This document shows positions 1 to 8,869 of a stretch of 64,000 bases of DNA, one piece after another. Location: assembly GCF_022179525.1 (NCBI RefSeq), contig NZ_BPQX01000021.1:62001-126000 (forward strand), in the 5' to 3' direction. Numbering within the stretch: position 1 is the first letter of the stretch; every line of letters starts with the position of its first letter. The notes beneath the pieces were generated by a model. That model ran no database searches. It was not told the origin of the DNA and saw only the letters and a program-made list of their open reading frames with translations. A program made the translations under genes and the position numbers. The stretch comes from Methylobacterium persicinum. GTDB lineage: Bacteria > Pseudomonadota > Alphaproteobacteria > Rhizobiales > Beijerinckiaceae.

Positions 1-555
1 CCGGCGATCTTCCCCGACAGGATGGCTCCGGTCGTCGTGGGCGGCGAGACCGGGCGCACCCTCACGATGATGCGCTGGGGCATACCGGGCCCAAAGGCGT
101 TCGGCGAGCACCCGGTCACCAACGTGCGCAACGTCGCCTCGCCGCATTGGCGGCCGTGGCTGAAACCGGCCTATCGCTGCCTCGTGCCGGCCACCGCCTT
201 CTCCGAGTACGCCGACACCAAGCCCCGGAAGACACCCGTGTGGTTCGCCCTCGACGAGGAGCGCCCCCTCTTCGCCTTCGCGGGCATCTGGCGGCCCTGG
301 ACGGGTGTCCGCGGGACCAAGGCTGAGAATCCCGATCGCGCCGAGGCCGAGCATCGCCTGTTCTCGTTCCTCACCACGGAGGCGAACGGTGTCGTCGGGC
401 CGGTGCACCCCAAGGCCATGCCCGTGCTTCTGACGAAGCCGGAGGAATGGGCGGCCTGGCTGGAGGCGCCGGTCCAGGAGGCCCTGACGCTTCAACGCCC
501 GCTGCCGGACGAGGATCTGCGCGAAGTGGCCCGGGGCGGGCGGCAGGATCCGTAA
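1..555 (+). CDS. SRAP-family protein (YedK/HMCES-like), 5' end missing
   Basis: The reading frame is open to the left window edge, so the N-terminus, including the expected catalytic Cys2, lies outside. The visible 184 residues match the SOS-response-associated peptidase fold. They include the conserved Asn in TNVRN, the Glu of FSEYADTK (equivalent to the FYEW motif), and the His of HPKAMPVLL (equivalent to HDRMPVIL). The family covalently caps abasic sites in single-stranded DNA and so shields them from strand breakage. A 265-base spacer with a short imperfect palindrome at 641-656 separates it from the Kai operon. The family call is firm. The exact cellular role in this organism is inferred from YedK and HMCES. 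Confidence 0.85.
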   Translation, partial: PAIFPDRMAPVVVGGETGRTLTMMRWGIPGPKAFGEHPVTNVRNVASPHWRPWLKPAYRCLVPATAFSEYADTKPRKTPVWFALDEERPLFAFAGIWRPWTGVRGTKAENPDRAEAEHRLFSFLTTEANGVVGPVHPKAMPVLLTKPEEWAAWLEAPVQEALTLQRPLPDEDLREVARGGRQDP

Positions 556-820
556 CCGGCGGGGGATTTCGCGCTAAAGTTATCTCAGCTCTTTGGTTGC
601 AACTTCTCATACGTGCGCTTAAGGCGGGCGGCGATGGGCAACCGTCCCCGGACGGTCCCCGGTGATCCGCTTCCGGTGCCCTCGGACTGTCCTCTCAGGA
701 GGTGCTTCCGGAGGTTGGGACGATAGCCCCCGCGCGGCACGGGCCTCACCCGCCGATCCATCGAGACCGCGCTGCCATGCTCCGAGCCCTGGGCCGGCAA
801 CGCTGAGGAGCCGAGTTTCC

Positions 821-2509
821 GTGCAAGATGGCCAGTCTGCTCCGAGGCTTCCGAAGGCGCCGACCGGGATCGCTGGATTCGACGACATCACCCAGGGCGG
901 CTTGCCGGCCGGCCGGCCATCCCTGATCTGCGGTGCCGCGGGTTGCGGTAAGACGCTGTTCGCGACGACGTTCCTCGTCAACGGGGCGACTCGCTACGGC
1001 GAGCCCGGCGTCTTCGTAAGCTTCGAGGAGCGGGCCGAGGATCTCGCCGCCAACGCGGCCTCCCTCGGCTACGATCTCGACGGCCTCGCCGCCCAGGGGC
1101 GCATCGCCATCGACCACGTGCAGGTCGACTCGCGCGAGGTCGAAGAGACGGGCGAGTACGACCTCGAAGGCCTCTTCATCCGGCTCGGGTTCGCCGTCGA
1201 CAGCGTTGGCGCCAAGCGCATCGTGCTCGACACGATCGAGACGCTCTTCTCCGGCTTCACCGACCTAGCGCTCCTGCGTGGTGAGCTGCGCCGCCTGTTC
1301 GGATGGATCAAGGATCGCGGTCTCACCGCCGTCATCACCGGCGAACGTGGCGAAGGCCAGCTGACCCGCCAGAGCCTGGAAGAATACGTCTCCGATTGCG
1401 TGGTGCTGCTCGACAACCGCGTCGAGGATCAGATCACCACGCGGCGCCTGCGCGTGGTGAAGTATCGGGGCTCCGCACACGGCACCAACGAATATCCCTT
1501 CCTGATCGACGAGGGCGGGATCAGCGTCCTCCCCGTCACCGCGGCGGATCTCAACTACGGCGTCTCGGACGGGATCGTGTCCAGCGGTGTCGGCGGCCTC
1601 GACGCCATGCTCGGGCCGGGCGGGTTCTACCGGGGATCCAGCATCCTCATCTCCGGCGAGGCCGGCACCGGAAAGACCTCCCTCTCGTCCAGCCTGATCG
1701 ACGCGGCCTGCAAGCGCGGCGAGCGCTGCATGGCCTTTGTGTTCGAGGAGAGCGGCGCGCAGCTCTGCCGGAACGCCAGATCCATCGGGCTCGACCTCAC
1801 CGCGCATGTCGAGGCTGGGCTGCTGCGCTTCGAGGCGGCCCGGCCGAGCCTGTTCGGGCTGGAGATGCACCTTGCCCGTATGCATCGGGACCTCGACGCG
1901 TTCGCGCCCTCCGTGGTGGTGGTGGATCCGCTCTCGGCCCTGCGGGGGCCGGCGAACGAGTTGCAGGCGACACTCCTGCGGATGATCGACCTCCTCAAGG
2001 GACGGGGCATCACGGCGGTCTTCACGAGCCTTCGGCAGGACAATTTGGGGGAGCAAGGAGACGATCTCGGCGTTTCCTCGTTGATGGATTCGTGGATCAA
2101 GCTCCTGAACGTCGAGGCCAACGGCGAGCGAAGCCGCACCTTGTACGTGATCAAGGCCCGCGGGATGAGCCACTCCCATCAGGTGCGCGAGTTCCTGATG
2201 TCCGAGCACGGCATCGCGCTGGTGGACGCCTATATCGGGCCGGCCGGGGTGCTGACGGGGACGGCACGCCTCGTGCAGGAGGCCAAGGAACGACGCGAAG
2301 CCCTCCAGCGGAGGCATGAGAGCGAACGCCGTGCCAGGGAGACGGCGCGGCGGCGGATGTCGATCGAGCGCCAGATCGCCGAACTGCAGGCCGGCCTCGC
2401 GGCGATCGAGGACGAAGAGAGCTTTCTCCGGAGCGAGGACGAGCTGCGGACGGCCATCCTCGACGAAGAGCGCAAGGAACTCAGCGTAAGGCGGAGCGGC
2501 GCGGAATGA
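821..2509 (+). CDS. kaiC: KaiC-family double-domain ATPase/autokinase
   Basis: This 562-residue protein has two RecA-like KaiC domains. P-loops lie at residues 38-45 (GAAGCGKT) and 279-286 (GEAGTGKT), each followed by the FEE catalytic-glutamate motif of KaiC. The stretch VSSLMD aligns with the cyanobacterial phosphorylation motif ISTITD, so Ser419-Ser420 replace S431-T432. A charged coiled coil of about 80 residues extends the C-terminus. The GTG start at 821 was chosen because GAGGAG sits 10 bases upstream and because upstream in-frame codons do not look like KaiC. Its stop overlaps the next ATG (ATGA), opening a four-gene operon with two KaiB genes and a kinase. No KaiA gene is present. 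In alphaproteobacteria such systems are usually tied to stress or adaptive timing rather than a true clock; that role is inference. Confidence 0.93.
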   Translation: MQDGQSAPRLPKAPTGIAGFDDITQGGLPAGRPSLICGAAGCGKTLFATTFLVNGATRYGEPGVFVSFEERAEDLAANAASLGYDLDGLAAQGRIAIDHVQVDSREVEETGEYDLEGLFIRLGFAVDSVGAKRIVLDTIETLFSGFTDLALLRGELRRLFGWIKDRGLTAVITGERGEGQLTRQSLEEYVSDCVVLLDNRVEDQITTRRLRVVKYRGSAHGTNEYPFLIDEGGISVLPVTAADLNYGVSDGIVSSGVGGLDAMLGPGGFYRGSSILISGEAGTGKTSLSSSLIDAACKRGERCMAFVFEESGAQLCRNARSIGLDLTAHVEAGLLRFEAARPSLFGLEMHLARMHRDLDAFAPSVVVVDPLSALRGPANELQATLLRMIDLLKGRGITAVFTSLRQDNLGEQGDDLGVSSLMDSWIKLLNVEANGERSRTLYVIKARGMSHSHQVREFLMSEHGIALVDAYIGPAGVLTGTARLVQEAKERREALQRRHESERRARETARRRMSIERQIAELQAGLAAIEDEESFLRSEDELRTAILDEERKELSVRRSGAE

Positions 2510-2847
2510 TGGGAGAAACCTCCCTGAGCGGCGAGCCGGAAACCGACCCGGAACCGCAGGACGGACACTACCGGTTGCGCCTCTACGTCGCCGGCCAGAC
2601 CTCAAAGTCGGTGGCGGCCATGAGGAACCTCAAACGCTTCTGCGATGAACACCTCGCGGGGCGATACGAGATCGAGGTGATCGACCTGATGAAGAGCCCC
2701 CAGCTCGCCGCCGGCGATCAGATCCTCGCGATCCCGACCCTGGTGCGCCGCCTGCCATCACCCCTGAAACGCATCATCGGCGACCTCTCGAACACGGAAA
2801 AGGTTCTCGTCGGCCTCGACATCAGGCCGAAGGACGACAGGTCTTGA
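2506..2847 (+). CDS. kaiB: KaiB-family protein (first copy)
   Basis: This 113-residue protein has the thioredoxin-like KaiB sequence: [13 protein letters not shown] at the first strand, a central [12 protein letters not shown] segment, and [19 protein letters not shown] near the end. KaiB binds KaiC and, in cyanobacteria, competes with the SasA kinase for it. The start overlaps the kaiC stop by four bases and the stop overlaps the next gene, so expression is probably coupled. The N-terminus is about 20 residues longer than a minimal KaiB. Having two different KaiB copies side by side suggests division of labour between KaiC binding and kinase signalling. Confidence 0.92.
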   Translation: MMGETSLSGEPETDPEPQDGHYRLRLYVAGQTSKSVAAMRNLKRFCDEHLAGRYEIEVIDLMKSPQLAAGDQILAIPTLVRRLPSPLKRIIGDLSNTEKVLVGLDIRPKDDRS

Positions 2848-3155
2848 GTATCGGCAGGTCTGATCCGACGGCCCGCTTCCATCTGCGCCTCTTCATCGCC
2901 GGGACAGCACCGCGCTCCCGGCGGACGGTGGAGATTGTCCGTCGCTTCTGCGAGACCCACCTTTCCGAGAGGCATGAATTGGAAATCGTGGATGTCTTCC
3001 AGCAACCGGCCCTGGCCGAAAGGGACGGCATCCTGGCCGCGCCGACCTTGCTGAAGCTGTCGCCCGGGCCGGAACGGCGCCTCACCGGAACCCTGGACGA
3101 GGCGCGCCTGCTCCGCGACCTGCTGGCGGTTTCCGTGGTGGAGGAACGCCCGTGA
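2844..3155 (+). CDS. KaiB-family protein (second copy)
   Basis: This 103-residue KaiB paralogue has a TTG start that overlaps the stop of the first kaiB (TTGA). Recognisable segments are [29 protein letters not shown] and [19 protein letters not shown]. It differs at many positions from the upstream copy, so the pair is not a recent duplication. Its stop overlaps the GTG of the kinase gene. Its partner could be KaiC or the N-terminal region of the downstream kinase; this is inferred only from gene order. Confidence 0.88.
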   Translation: MSIGRSDPTARFHLRLFIAGTAPRSRRTVEIVRRFCETHLSERHELEIVDVFQQPALAERDGILAAPTLLKLSPGPERRLTGTLDEARLLRDLLAVSVVEERP

Positions 3156-4891
3156 ATGGCGAGAAGCCTCTGCCCCTGATCGACCCAAGCCCGGAGGCCT
3201 ACCGCGCCCACATCCGCGAGTTGGAGGCGCGGGTGGAGGAGGCCGAGGAGACCCTCGCCGCCATCCGCCGCGGCGACTTCGACGCCGTGGTGATCGAGGG
3301 ACCGAACCGGGAGCGCCTCGTCTACACCCTCGACACGGCGGACCGGCCCTATCGGGCCCTGATCGAGCAGATGCAGGAGGGTGCCTTCACCCTCGATGCC
3401 TCGGGGGTCATCCTCTACTGCAACAAGCGGATGGCCGAGATGCTCGGCGTTCCCCAGGAGCGGCTGATCGGCCAGCACCTGAACACCTTCGCCGGGGAAC
3501 CCACCTGCCTGATGCGCTTCGTCCGCGGCGCCGAGGACGAGCCCGTGCGGGAAGAGATCGTCCTCAGGGAGGCCAATGGCGCGCTCCGGGCGGCCTACCT
3601 GACCTTGAGCCTGTTCGAACGCTCGAACGACGTGCCGCTGCTTTGCGGCATCCTCACCGATCTCACGGAGCAGAAGCGGCACGTCCGGGCTTTGGCGGAA
3701 GCCGACGACCGGCTCCAGGCCGAAGCCCAGGAACGCGAGCGGGTCGAGGAGGCCCTGCGCCAATCGCAGAAGCTCGAGGCAGTCGGCCAGCTCACGGGAG
3801 GCGTCGCCCACGACTTCAACAACCTCCTGACGGTCATCAAGTCCTCCACCGACTTCCTCAAGCGCCCGAACCTCCCCGAGGAGCGTCGGTTGCGCTATGT
3901 CGAAGCCATCTCCGACACCATCGACAGGGCCGCCAAGCTCACGGGCCAGCTCCTCGCCTTCGCCCGGCGTCAGGCGCTGAAGCCGGAGGTGTTCGAGATC
4001 GGCGGCGCCCTCAAGTCGGTGGCCGAGATGCTGGATTCGGTCACCGGTGCCCGGATCACGATCGAAACCAAGCTGCCCGAGAAGCCCTGCTACATCCGGG
4101 CCGACCTCAGCCAGTTCGAGACGGCGCTGATCAACATCGCCGTGAACGCCCGGGATGCCATGAGCGGGGAGGGGGTGCTGACGCTTCACCTCGTGGGGGG
4201 CCAGCCAATGCCGCGCATCCGCGGGCATGCGGGATCGGAAAGCGCCTTCGCCGCGGTGTCGATCGCGGACACGGGTGCGGGGATCCCGCCGGACGTCCTG
4301 CCGAGGGTGTTCGAGCCGTTCTTCACGACGAAGGAAATCGGTAAGGGAACCGGGCTCGGCCTGTCCCAGGTCTTCGGCTTCGCCAAGCAGTCGGGGGGAG
4401 ACGTCGACGTATCGAGCGAACTCGGCCGCGGGTCGATGTTCACCCTCTATCTTCCCCAGGTCGATGCGCCTGCGGAGCACCGCGCCGCGGCGGTCGTGGA
4501 CGAGGAGTTCGACGAATCCGGCGGCCTCTGCATCCTCGTGGTCGAGGACAATGTGGAGGTCGGCCGCTTCGCCACGCAGATCCTGGAGGATCTCGGCTAC
4601 AGCACGGTCCTCGCCGCCAACGCCGAGGATGCCCTCGCCGAACTGGAGACGATCCCGTTCCGGTTCGACGCCGTGTTCTCCGACGTGGTCATGCCGGGCA
4701 TGGGTGGGATTGAGCTCGCCAAGCGCCTGCGGGTGAGCCACCCGGACCTGCCGGTGATCCTGACCTCCGGCTACAGCCACGTCCTGGCGCAGGAGGGCGT
4801 CCACGACTTCGAGCTGGTGCAGAAGCCCTATTCCGTCGATCAGCTGTCCCGCGTCCTGCGGGAGGCGGTGAGGCGACAGCGACCGCGCTGA
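3152..4891 (+). CDS. PAS hybrid histidine kinase with C-terminal receiver
   Basis: This 579-residue kinase is predicted cytoplasmic because no membrane segment is seen. The order is an N-terminal coiled coil, one PAS domain (about residues 65-180), a HisKA box with phospho-acceptor His220 (VAHDFNN), a HATPase domain, and a receiver domain with phospho-acceptor Asp511 (SDVVMPGM). The HATPase domain shows an N-box (NIAVNARDAM), G1 (DTGAGIPP) and G2 (GTGLGLSQ). The GTG start overlaps the stop of the second kaiB. It is the natural output kinase of the Kai module, by analogy to SasA, but it has a PAS sensor instead of the KaiB-like sensor of SasA. That role could be supplied in trans by the adjacent KaiB proteins. 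No separate DNA-binding response regulator follows. Confidence 0.9.
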   Translation: MNGEKPLPLIDPSPEAYRAHIRELEARVEEAEETLAAIRRGDFDAVVIEGPNRERLVYTLDTADRPYRALIEQMQEGAFTLDASGVILYCNKRMAEMLGVPQERLIGQHLNTFAGEPTCLMRFVRGAEDEPVREEIVLREANGALRAAYLTLSLFERSNDVPLLCGILTDLTEQKRHVRALAEADDRLQAEAQERERVEEALRQSQKLEAVGQLTGGVAHDFNNLLTVIKSSTDFLKRPNLPEERRLRYVEAISDTIDRAAKLTGQLLAFARRQALKPEVFEIGGALKSVAEMLDSVTGARITIETKLPEKPCYIRADLSQFETALINIAVNARDAMSGEGVLTLHLVGGQPMPRIRGHAGSESAFAAVSIADTGAGIPPDVLPRVFEPFFTTKEIGKGTGLGLSQVFGFAKQSGGDVDVSSELGRGSMFTLYLPQVDAPAEHRAAAVVDEEFDESGGLCILVVEDNVEVGRFATQILEDLGYSTVLAANAEDALAELETIPFRFDAVFSDVVMPGMGGIELAKRLRVSHPDLPVILTSGYSHVLAQEGVHDFELVQKPYSVDQLSRVLREAVRRQRPR

Positions 4892-4897
4892 CGGGGG

Positions 4898-5008
4898 ATG
4901 GGTCAGCGCCGCGAGGACGTTCAGAAAGGCCAGGGCGAGGCCGGCTGGCCGACCGAGCAGCGCTACATCCACTCGGCCGGCTTCGCCCTCAACCTCCGAG
5001 AGGCCTGA
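4898..5008 (+). CDS. Possible 36-residue ORF after the Kai operon
   Basis: A short ATG-to-TGA frame lies directly behind the kinase stop and reads as a polar peptide with no recognised domain. It could be a remnant of a longer gene or chance. It is listed only because it fills the gap between the kinase and the convergent MucR-like gene. Confidence 0.15.
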   Translation: MGQRREDVQKGQGEAGWPTEQRYIHSAGFALNLREA

Positions 5009-5017
5009 AGCCCCGGT

Positions 5018-5473
5018 TCAGGACGCGAGGCGCTCGTTCCCCGGAGACCCGAGGCCATGCGCCTTGGCGAGGCTCGAACGCCGCTCACTGTAATCCGATG
5101 CCACCATCGGATAGTCCGCCGGCAGGCCGAACCGCTCGCGATAGGTCGCCGGCGTGAGGCCGTTGGCGGTCAGGTGACGCTTGAGCGTCTTGTAGGCCTT
5201 GCCGTCGATGAAGCTGATGAGCCGATCCGGCTGCACGGACTTGCGGATCTGCGCGGCGCTGAGGGTGGGGGCCGCCTCTTCCGAAGGCGCGCTTTCGCCG
5301 GTCCCTAGACCCAGGAGGGCGGAATGGACCTTGGCGATCACGGCCGGCAGGTCCTGCGGGGAAACGTGGTTGTGAGACACGTAGGCGGCGACAATATCGC
5401 TCGCCATTTCAATGTAAGCGGAGCCCTGCTCCATCATATCCTCGATCACTGTTTGCGTAGTGGTGGTCCGCAA
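5018..5473 (-). CDS. MucR/Ros-family transcriptional regulator
   Basis: This is a protein of about 151 residues. Its N-terminal helical part (IEMASDIVAAYVSHNHVS, DLPAVIAKVH) and C-terminal DNA-binding part (YKTLKRHLTANGLTP, YRERFGLPADYPMVA) match MucR of rhizobia. MucR proteins are nucleoid-associated regulators of surface polysaccharide, motility and cell-cycle genes. In Ros the zinc ligands include two cysteines before this segment. Here the corresponding stretch is RLISFIDGK with no Cys, as in zinc-free members of the family. The longest frame starts with TTG at 5473. An internal ATG at 5434 with GAGG five bases upstream is an alternative start. It is convergent with the Kai operon. Confidence 0.88.
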   Translation of the reverse strand: MRTTTTQTVIEDMMEQGSAYIEMASDIVAAYVSHNHVSPQDLPAVIAKVHSALLGLGTGESAPSEEAAPTLSAAQIRKSVQPDRLISFIDGKAYKTLKRHLTANGLTPATYRERFGLPADYPMVASDYSERRSSLAKAHGLGSPGNERLAS

Positions 5474-5607
5474 CCATGATCTTACACGACGGCAATCAAC
5501 TCAAGCCGGATTTATCTTGCAACATTGAGTTTAGAGCGCTTCTAGAGAGCAATGTCGGGCGTTTATCGAAAGTCGCATCGATGGCGTCGGATCGTGCGCT
5601 TGTCCGA

Positions 5608-6129
5608 TCAGCAGCCGCTGCAGATGCCCTTGCCTGCGCTGCGGCCGCCATCAATCAGCCCCTGCATCGCCGCCTCGCGGTCGTAGCTCTTCGCCTCCGT
5701 CTTGGGCGCCTTCCGGTTCCCTGTGCCGGCAGCGGGAGCCATCAAGGCCGCCCCCGTCGACATGCCTGCTCCGGCGGGAGCAGCAGCCTGCTGGCCGGCG
5801 ACCGGCACGCGGGTCAGATCCCCTGGGCGGAGGGTTTCCCATCGCGAGCGCTCCCGGGCCGATGCGCTCAGCGCGGCAACCGGTTCGACACCCCGGCCTG
5901 CGCCGTCGGCGGCGGACCGCTTGAGGTCGCCGGGCATCGCCCCTTGTACGGGCACTTCCACGAAATCGCCGTTCGTCGCGGTGGAAACGGTGGGAATGGC
6001 GGCGGTCGCGGCCGGTCCGGCAAGGTCAGGCTGGATCGCGCTGTAGCTCCCGGCTCCGCCGGGTGTTCCGAGCGAGCAGGCCCCAGCCGTCAGCCCGATG
6101 GCGGCGACAGCGACGAGCGTCATTCTCAT
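5608..6129 (-). CDS. Predicted lipoprotein, function unknown
   Basis: This 173-residue protein begins with a hydrophobic signal ending AGAC, a plausible lipobox. The rest is Ala/Pro/Gly-rich and of low complexity, ends in ICSGC, and has no recognised domain. It is probably anchored to the outer or inner membrane. A perfect 6-bp-arm inverted repeat (6153-6167) lies just upstream of its start. Confidence 0.6.
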   Translation of the reverse strand: MRMTLVAVAAIGLTAGACSLGTPGGAGSYSAIQPDLAGPAATAAIPTVSTATNGDFVEVPVQGAMPGDLKRSAADGAGRGVEPVAALSASARERSRWETLRPGDLTRVPVAGQQAAAPAGAGMSTGAALMAPAAGTGNRKAPKTEAKSYDREAAMQGLIDGGRSAGKGICSGC

Positions 6130-6152
6130 GCGTGTGCCCGGTGATGCGCGTT

Positions 6153-6167
6153 TCAGTATTCTACTGA
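6153..6167. promoter_or_regulatory. Small inverted repeat upstream of lipoprotein gene
   Basis: TCAGTA and TACTGA flank a three-base spacer, 24 bases upstream of the lipoprotein start. This could be an operator half-site pair or the base of a small hairpin. No partner regulator can be named. Confidence 0.25.
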
Positions 6168-6329
6168 GACGGGCTTTATCACCTTGTTAACGATGAGCGC
6201 AAACGTCGCTGTTACTCCACGGCATTCTATCACCGCCGCAGGATTATTACCTCTGAATGGGAGAATTTCGGACTCGGCGGCGCCGACGGACTGCCGCGCC
6301 CGATTCGTGGTATCTCCCGTTGGAAAGAT

Positions 6330-6356
6330 GGGGCGCCCCCGGCAGGGGGACGCCCC
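6330..6356 (-). terminator. GC hairpin after the YidB-type gene
   Basis: A strong hairpin (arms of about 11 bases, one bulged A, loop GGCA) lies 10 bases beyond the stop of the minus-strand YidB gene. On the minus strand it is followed by CATCTTTCC, which is only weakly T-rich. It is plausible as a transcription terminator or an mRNA 3'-end stabiliser. Confidence 0.5.
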
Positions 6357-6365
6357 GATGGGGCA

Positions 6366-6845
6366 TCACACCGGCAGACGACCGTCCGGCGAGTACCGGT
6401 CGATGGCCGAGGGCAGCTCGCGCGACAGCCGGGAGAGAAGGGCAGCGCGGCTCAGGCCCGTCTGGCGGGTGAGATGGTCGAGCGTCTCCGGCCCGATCGC
6501 CTTTTCCAGATCCGCCTCAGGGATGTCCCGGTTGGGGCCGTGGTTGATCCAGGAATTCGCGGTCTCGCCATGACCGCCCTTGGTGAAGTGATCGACGAGT
6601 TCGCTCAGGCCGCTCGAGATCAGCCCGCCGACGCCGGCCGAACCCACGCCACCCAGGATGCTGGAGAGGTTCGAGGGTAGCCCCGGGGTGCTGCCCGACG
6701 CGGGCTCACGGGCGGGGGGCAGGGGGGTCCGGTGGGCGTCGCCGGAATGGCCGCCGAGCCATTCCCCGATCTTGTCGCGATGCTGGAACCCGGCCACCGC
6801 CAGGAGGCCCAGAAGGGCCGTCATCGAAGGATATCCCTTGCTCAT
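6366..6845 (-). CDS. YidB/DUF937-family protein
   Basis: This 159-residue protein has the family signature in its C-terminal half: GLSELVDHFTKGGHGE, SWINHGPNRDI, LEKAIGPETLDHLTRQTGL and LSRELPSAIDRYSPDGRLP. DUF937/YidB proteins are small and abundant, of unknown biochemistry, and often found with stress genes. The start has an AAAGGA ribosome site six to seven bases upstream. It is part of a minus-strand group with CsbD and DUF883 proteins. Confidence 0.85.
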   Translation of the reverse strand: MSKGYPSMTALLGLLAVAGFQHRDKIGEWLGGHSGDAHRTPLPPAREPASGSTPGLPSNLSSILGGVGSAGVGGLISSGLSELVDHFTKGGHGETANSWINHGPNRDIPEADLEKAIGPETLDHLTRQTGLSRAALLSRLSRELPSAIDRYSPDGRLPV

Positions 6846-6949
6846 CCGCTTGTCCTTTCGCCGGTGTCGTGTCCGGAATGGAAAGGGCGGCAGGGCCGGG
6901 GCGGCGTGTGCGCCGTCCCGGCCCTGCCGCCGGCCTCGCGCGCTTGGCG

Positions 6950-7153
6950 TTACTTGTGGCCGGTGATCTTGTCCGCGAGGTTCTTGGCGCCGTCCTTGAC
7001 GTCGCCCACCGTCTTCTGGGTCTCGCCCTTCAGTTCCTGAGCCTTGCCTTCGGCCACGAGCTTGTCGTTGCCGGTCATGTTGCCGACGCCCTGCTTGACG
7101 TTGCCGACGGCCTCGTTGGCGAGACCCTTGAGCTTATCGGTGGTGCTGCTCAT
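6950..7153 (-). CDS. CsbD-family stress protein
   Basis: This 67-residue, Lys/Asn/Gly-rich protein matches CsbD throughout, for example DKLKGLANEAVGNVKQGVGN and KGETQKTVGDVKDGAKNLADKI. CsbD proteins are induced under general stress control in Bacillus and many proteobacteria; their molecular role is unknown. GGAG precedes the ATG at a normal distance. No clear EcfG-type promoter was found directly upstream. Confidence 0.9.
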   Translation of the reverse strand: MSSTTDKLKGLANEAVGNVKQGVGNMTGNDKLVAEGKAQELKGETQKTVGDVKDGAKNLADKITGHK

Positions 7154-7237
7154 CGCATGAACTCCATCTTTGCTTGGGAAACCGGTTCACCCGGTTAGGT
7201 GTGGCCCCCGCCTCGCAGCGGGAGCCGGTGAAGGGGG

Positions 7238-8158
7238 TCAGGCGCGACGGGAGTCGTAGGCGCCGAGAAGGGTCGCGGGCTTCGGGGCACCGAAGCGGCC
7301 GCCGAGGAACGCGGCCAGGGCGCCGAGGACGAGGGCGATGGCAGCGTAGAAGGCGCCTTGGGTCGCGGCGGACTTGGCGGCGATGGCGGCAGCCTCACCC
7401 TTCTGCTTGGCCGTGGCGACCGCCTGATCGTACTGCTTCTCGTAGTCCTGCACCTGCTGGCGGGCCTGATCGACCGGGATGTTCTGCGCCTTAGCGAGGG
7501 CATCGGCGGCGCGGCTTTCGGCCTGCTGCTTCTGCGTGGCGTCACCCGTGAAGAGGGCCTTGATCGCGGCGACGGCCGCATCGCGGGCAGCCTGTGGGTC
7601 CTGACCGGCGGCCTGTTCGCGGACTTTCTGCTCGATCCCGTCGAGGGGGTTGGAGATCTTCGACAGGGACGGCGCAGCCGCCTGGGCCGCCGTCTGCACG
7701 GTGCCGCCCACAAGGCTGCCGGCGCCGCCGAGGGCACCCGACACGGTGCTGAGCGTCCCGCCGACGATGCCGCTGGCGGCGGAGGTGAGGAGGTACAGCA
7801 CGACGAGGGTGGTCACCGACCACGAGACGAGGCCGTGCAGCCCGGCCGTACCGGGGATCGGCTTGCCCGAAAGGCGGCCGGAGATGAGGCCGCCGATCAG
7901 CGAGGCGACGATCCCCGAGACGACGAACCAGATCCCGGCGCCCGCCGAGACGGTGGACGCGGCCGGATTGTCGGAGGCGTTGACGCCCACGCTCGCAAGC
8001 CCGACCCCAACGCCGATCAGGTTGATGACGGCCTGCGCGACGAGGGCGATGGCAGCGCCTGCGAAGATCGCGCCCCAGGACACCTGGTGGAGCAGGACGG
8101 CCCGCGTATCGGCTTGCGCATCGGCGCCGAGGGGGGAAACGGTGGTCTGAATGGTCAC
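7238..8158 (-). CDS. Four-TM membrane protein of unknown function
   Basis: This 306-residue protein starts at a GTG with GGAG eight bases upstream; the open frame extends much further back but without protein-like sequence. Hydrophobic segments occur near residues 25-50, 70-95, 110-140 and 275-295. The last one has a YAAIALVLGALAAFLGGRFG pattern. A long Ala/Gln/Lys-rich soluble region, probably coiled, lies between the third and fourth segments. Similar proteins are common in Rhizobiales next to CsbD and DUF883 genes. No enzymatic motif is visible. Confidence 0.75.
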   Translation of the reverse strand: MTIQTTVSPLGADAQADTRAVLLHQVSWGAIFAGAAIALVAQAVINLIGVGVGLASVGVNASDNPAASTVSAGAGIWFVVSGIVASLIGGLISGRLSGKPIPGTAGLHGLVSWSVTTLVVLYLLTSAASGIVGGTLSTVSGALGGAGSLVGGTVQTAAQAAAPSLSKISNPLDGIEQKVREQAAGQDPQAARDAAVAAIKALFTGDATQKQQAESRAADALAKAQNIPVDQARQQVQDYEKQYDQAVATAKQKGEAAAIAAKSAATQGAFYAAIALVLGALAAFLGGRFGAPKPATLLGAYDSRRA

Positions 8159-8205
8159 GCTTTCACTCCGGGTGGTTCGTTCGGGGGAAGAGGGTCGCCG
8201 ACGGA

Positions 8206-8553
8206 TCAGTCGCGGCTGGCGTTGACGAGAAGGCCGAGGCCGAAGCCGACCAAGCCCGCGACGACGAGGGAGGCGAGCGGGTACTCGGCGACCTGACGGC
8301 TCACCTCGCGGGTGCCGCGGCGGAGGCTGTGGCCGCCCTGCTCGTAGAAGTCCTCGGCGTAGTGGTAGGCCTCGTCGGCCGCGTGACGCACCGTGTCCTT
8401 GGCCTGACCGTAGAGGTTTTCGGCTTGGCCGCCGGCCTCGCGCAGGCGCCCTTCGACGGAGTCGTGCTTCGAGCCGGTGAGATCGCCGACGGCACCCTGG
8501 ATCTTGCCGCCGATGTCCTTCGCAGCGCCCGTGATCCTGTTCGTATCGACCAT
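8206..8553 (-). CDS. CsbD/DUF883-like membrane-anchored stress protein
   Basis: This is a 115-residue protein. The first 35 residues resemble CsbD (ITGAAKDIGGKIQGAVGDLTG). The centre is amphipathic helix (AENLYGQAKDTVRHAADEA). The end is a single membrane segment with a glycine-zipper-like GLVGFGLGLL, as in the ElaB/YgaM/DUF883 proteins that tether ribosomes to the membrane in E. coli. A ribosome site (AAGGGG) precedes the ATG. It probably works together with the neighbouring CsbD and YidB genes in stationary-phase or envelope stress; that is inference. Confidence 0.8.
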   Translation of the reverse strand: MVDTNRITGAAKDIGGKIQGAVGDLTGSKHDSVEGRLREAGGQAENLYGQAKDTVRHAADEAYHYAEDFYEQGGHSLRRGTREVSRQVAEYPLASLVVAGLVGFGLGLLVNASRD

Positions 8554-8869
8554 GTGTATCCCCTTGTTCGGTGGTCAGATGACGGCGCCCCGGCATGGGA
8601 CGCGCGTTGCGGATGCGGATCGGAGCTTGAGGACCGCCGCCATCGTCAGGCGGTCCGCCTCGCACCCGAACCCGATCCCGGTCCTGGCCAGCCTCAGCAC
8701 GGCCGGCTCGTCCCGGGATCGCCATCGCCGGGCACGATCGCGCCCGCCGAAAGCAAAACTGCCTTGTCCGCTCAGGCGCGGCCCGTACTTCACGGACGAT
8801 GCCTGCCGGCTTGCAGATGTAGACTCCCATTCTGTCTTCAATGGTACAGAACTACTGGTACAATGAAAT
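8554..8869. other. 316-base intergenic stretch
   Basis: This stretch lies between two minus-strand genes. The last 60 bases before 8870 are AT-rich. No EcfG-type promoter (GGAAC-N16/17-CGTT), hairpin terminator or credible small gene was recognised. It presumably carries the promoter of the DUF883-like gene. Confidence 0.4.

Noticed and set aside
641-656. Palindrome ACCGTCC-CC-GGACGGT as a terminator
   Set aside because: The loop is too short and no T-run follows.
2822-4972. 716-residue minus-strand open frame opposite the kinase
   Set aside because: It is the antisense shadow of the kinase and KaiB genes, a usual effect of high GC; its sequence has no domain and conflicts with intact plus-strand motifs.
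8159-8830. Long N-terminal extension of the four-TM protein
   Set aside because: The upstream part is Arg/Pro-rich, overlaps the DUF883-like gene on the same strand in another frame, and a GTG with a good ribosome site explains the start.
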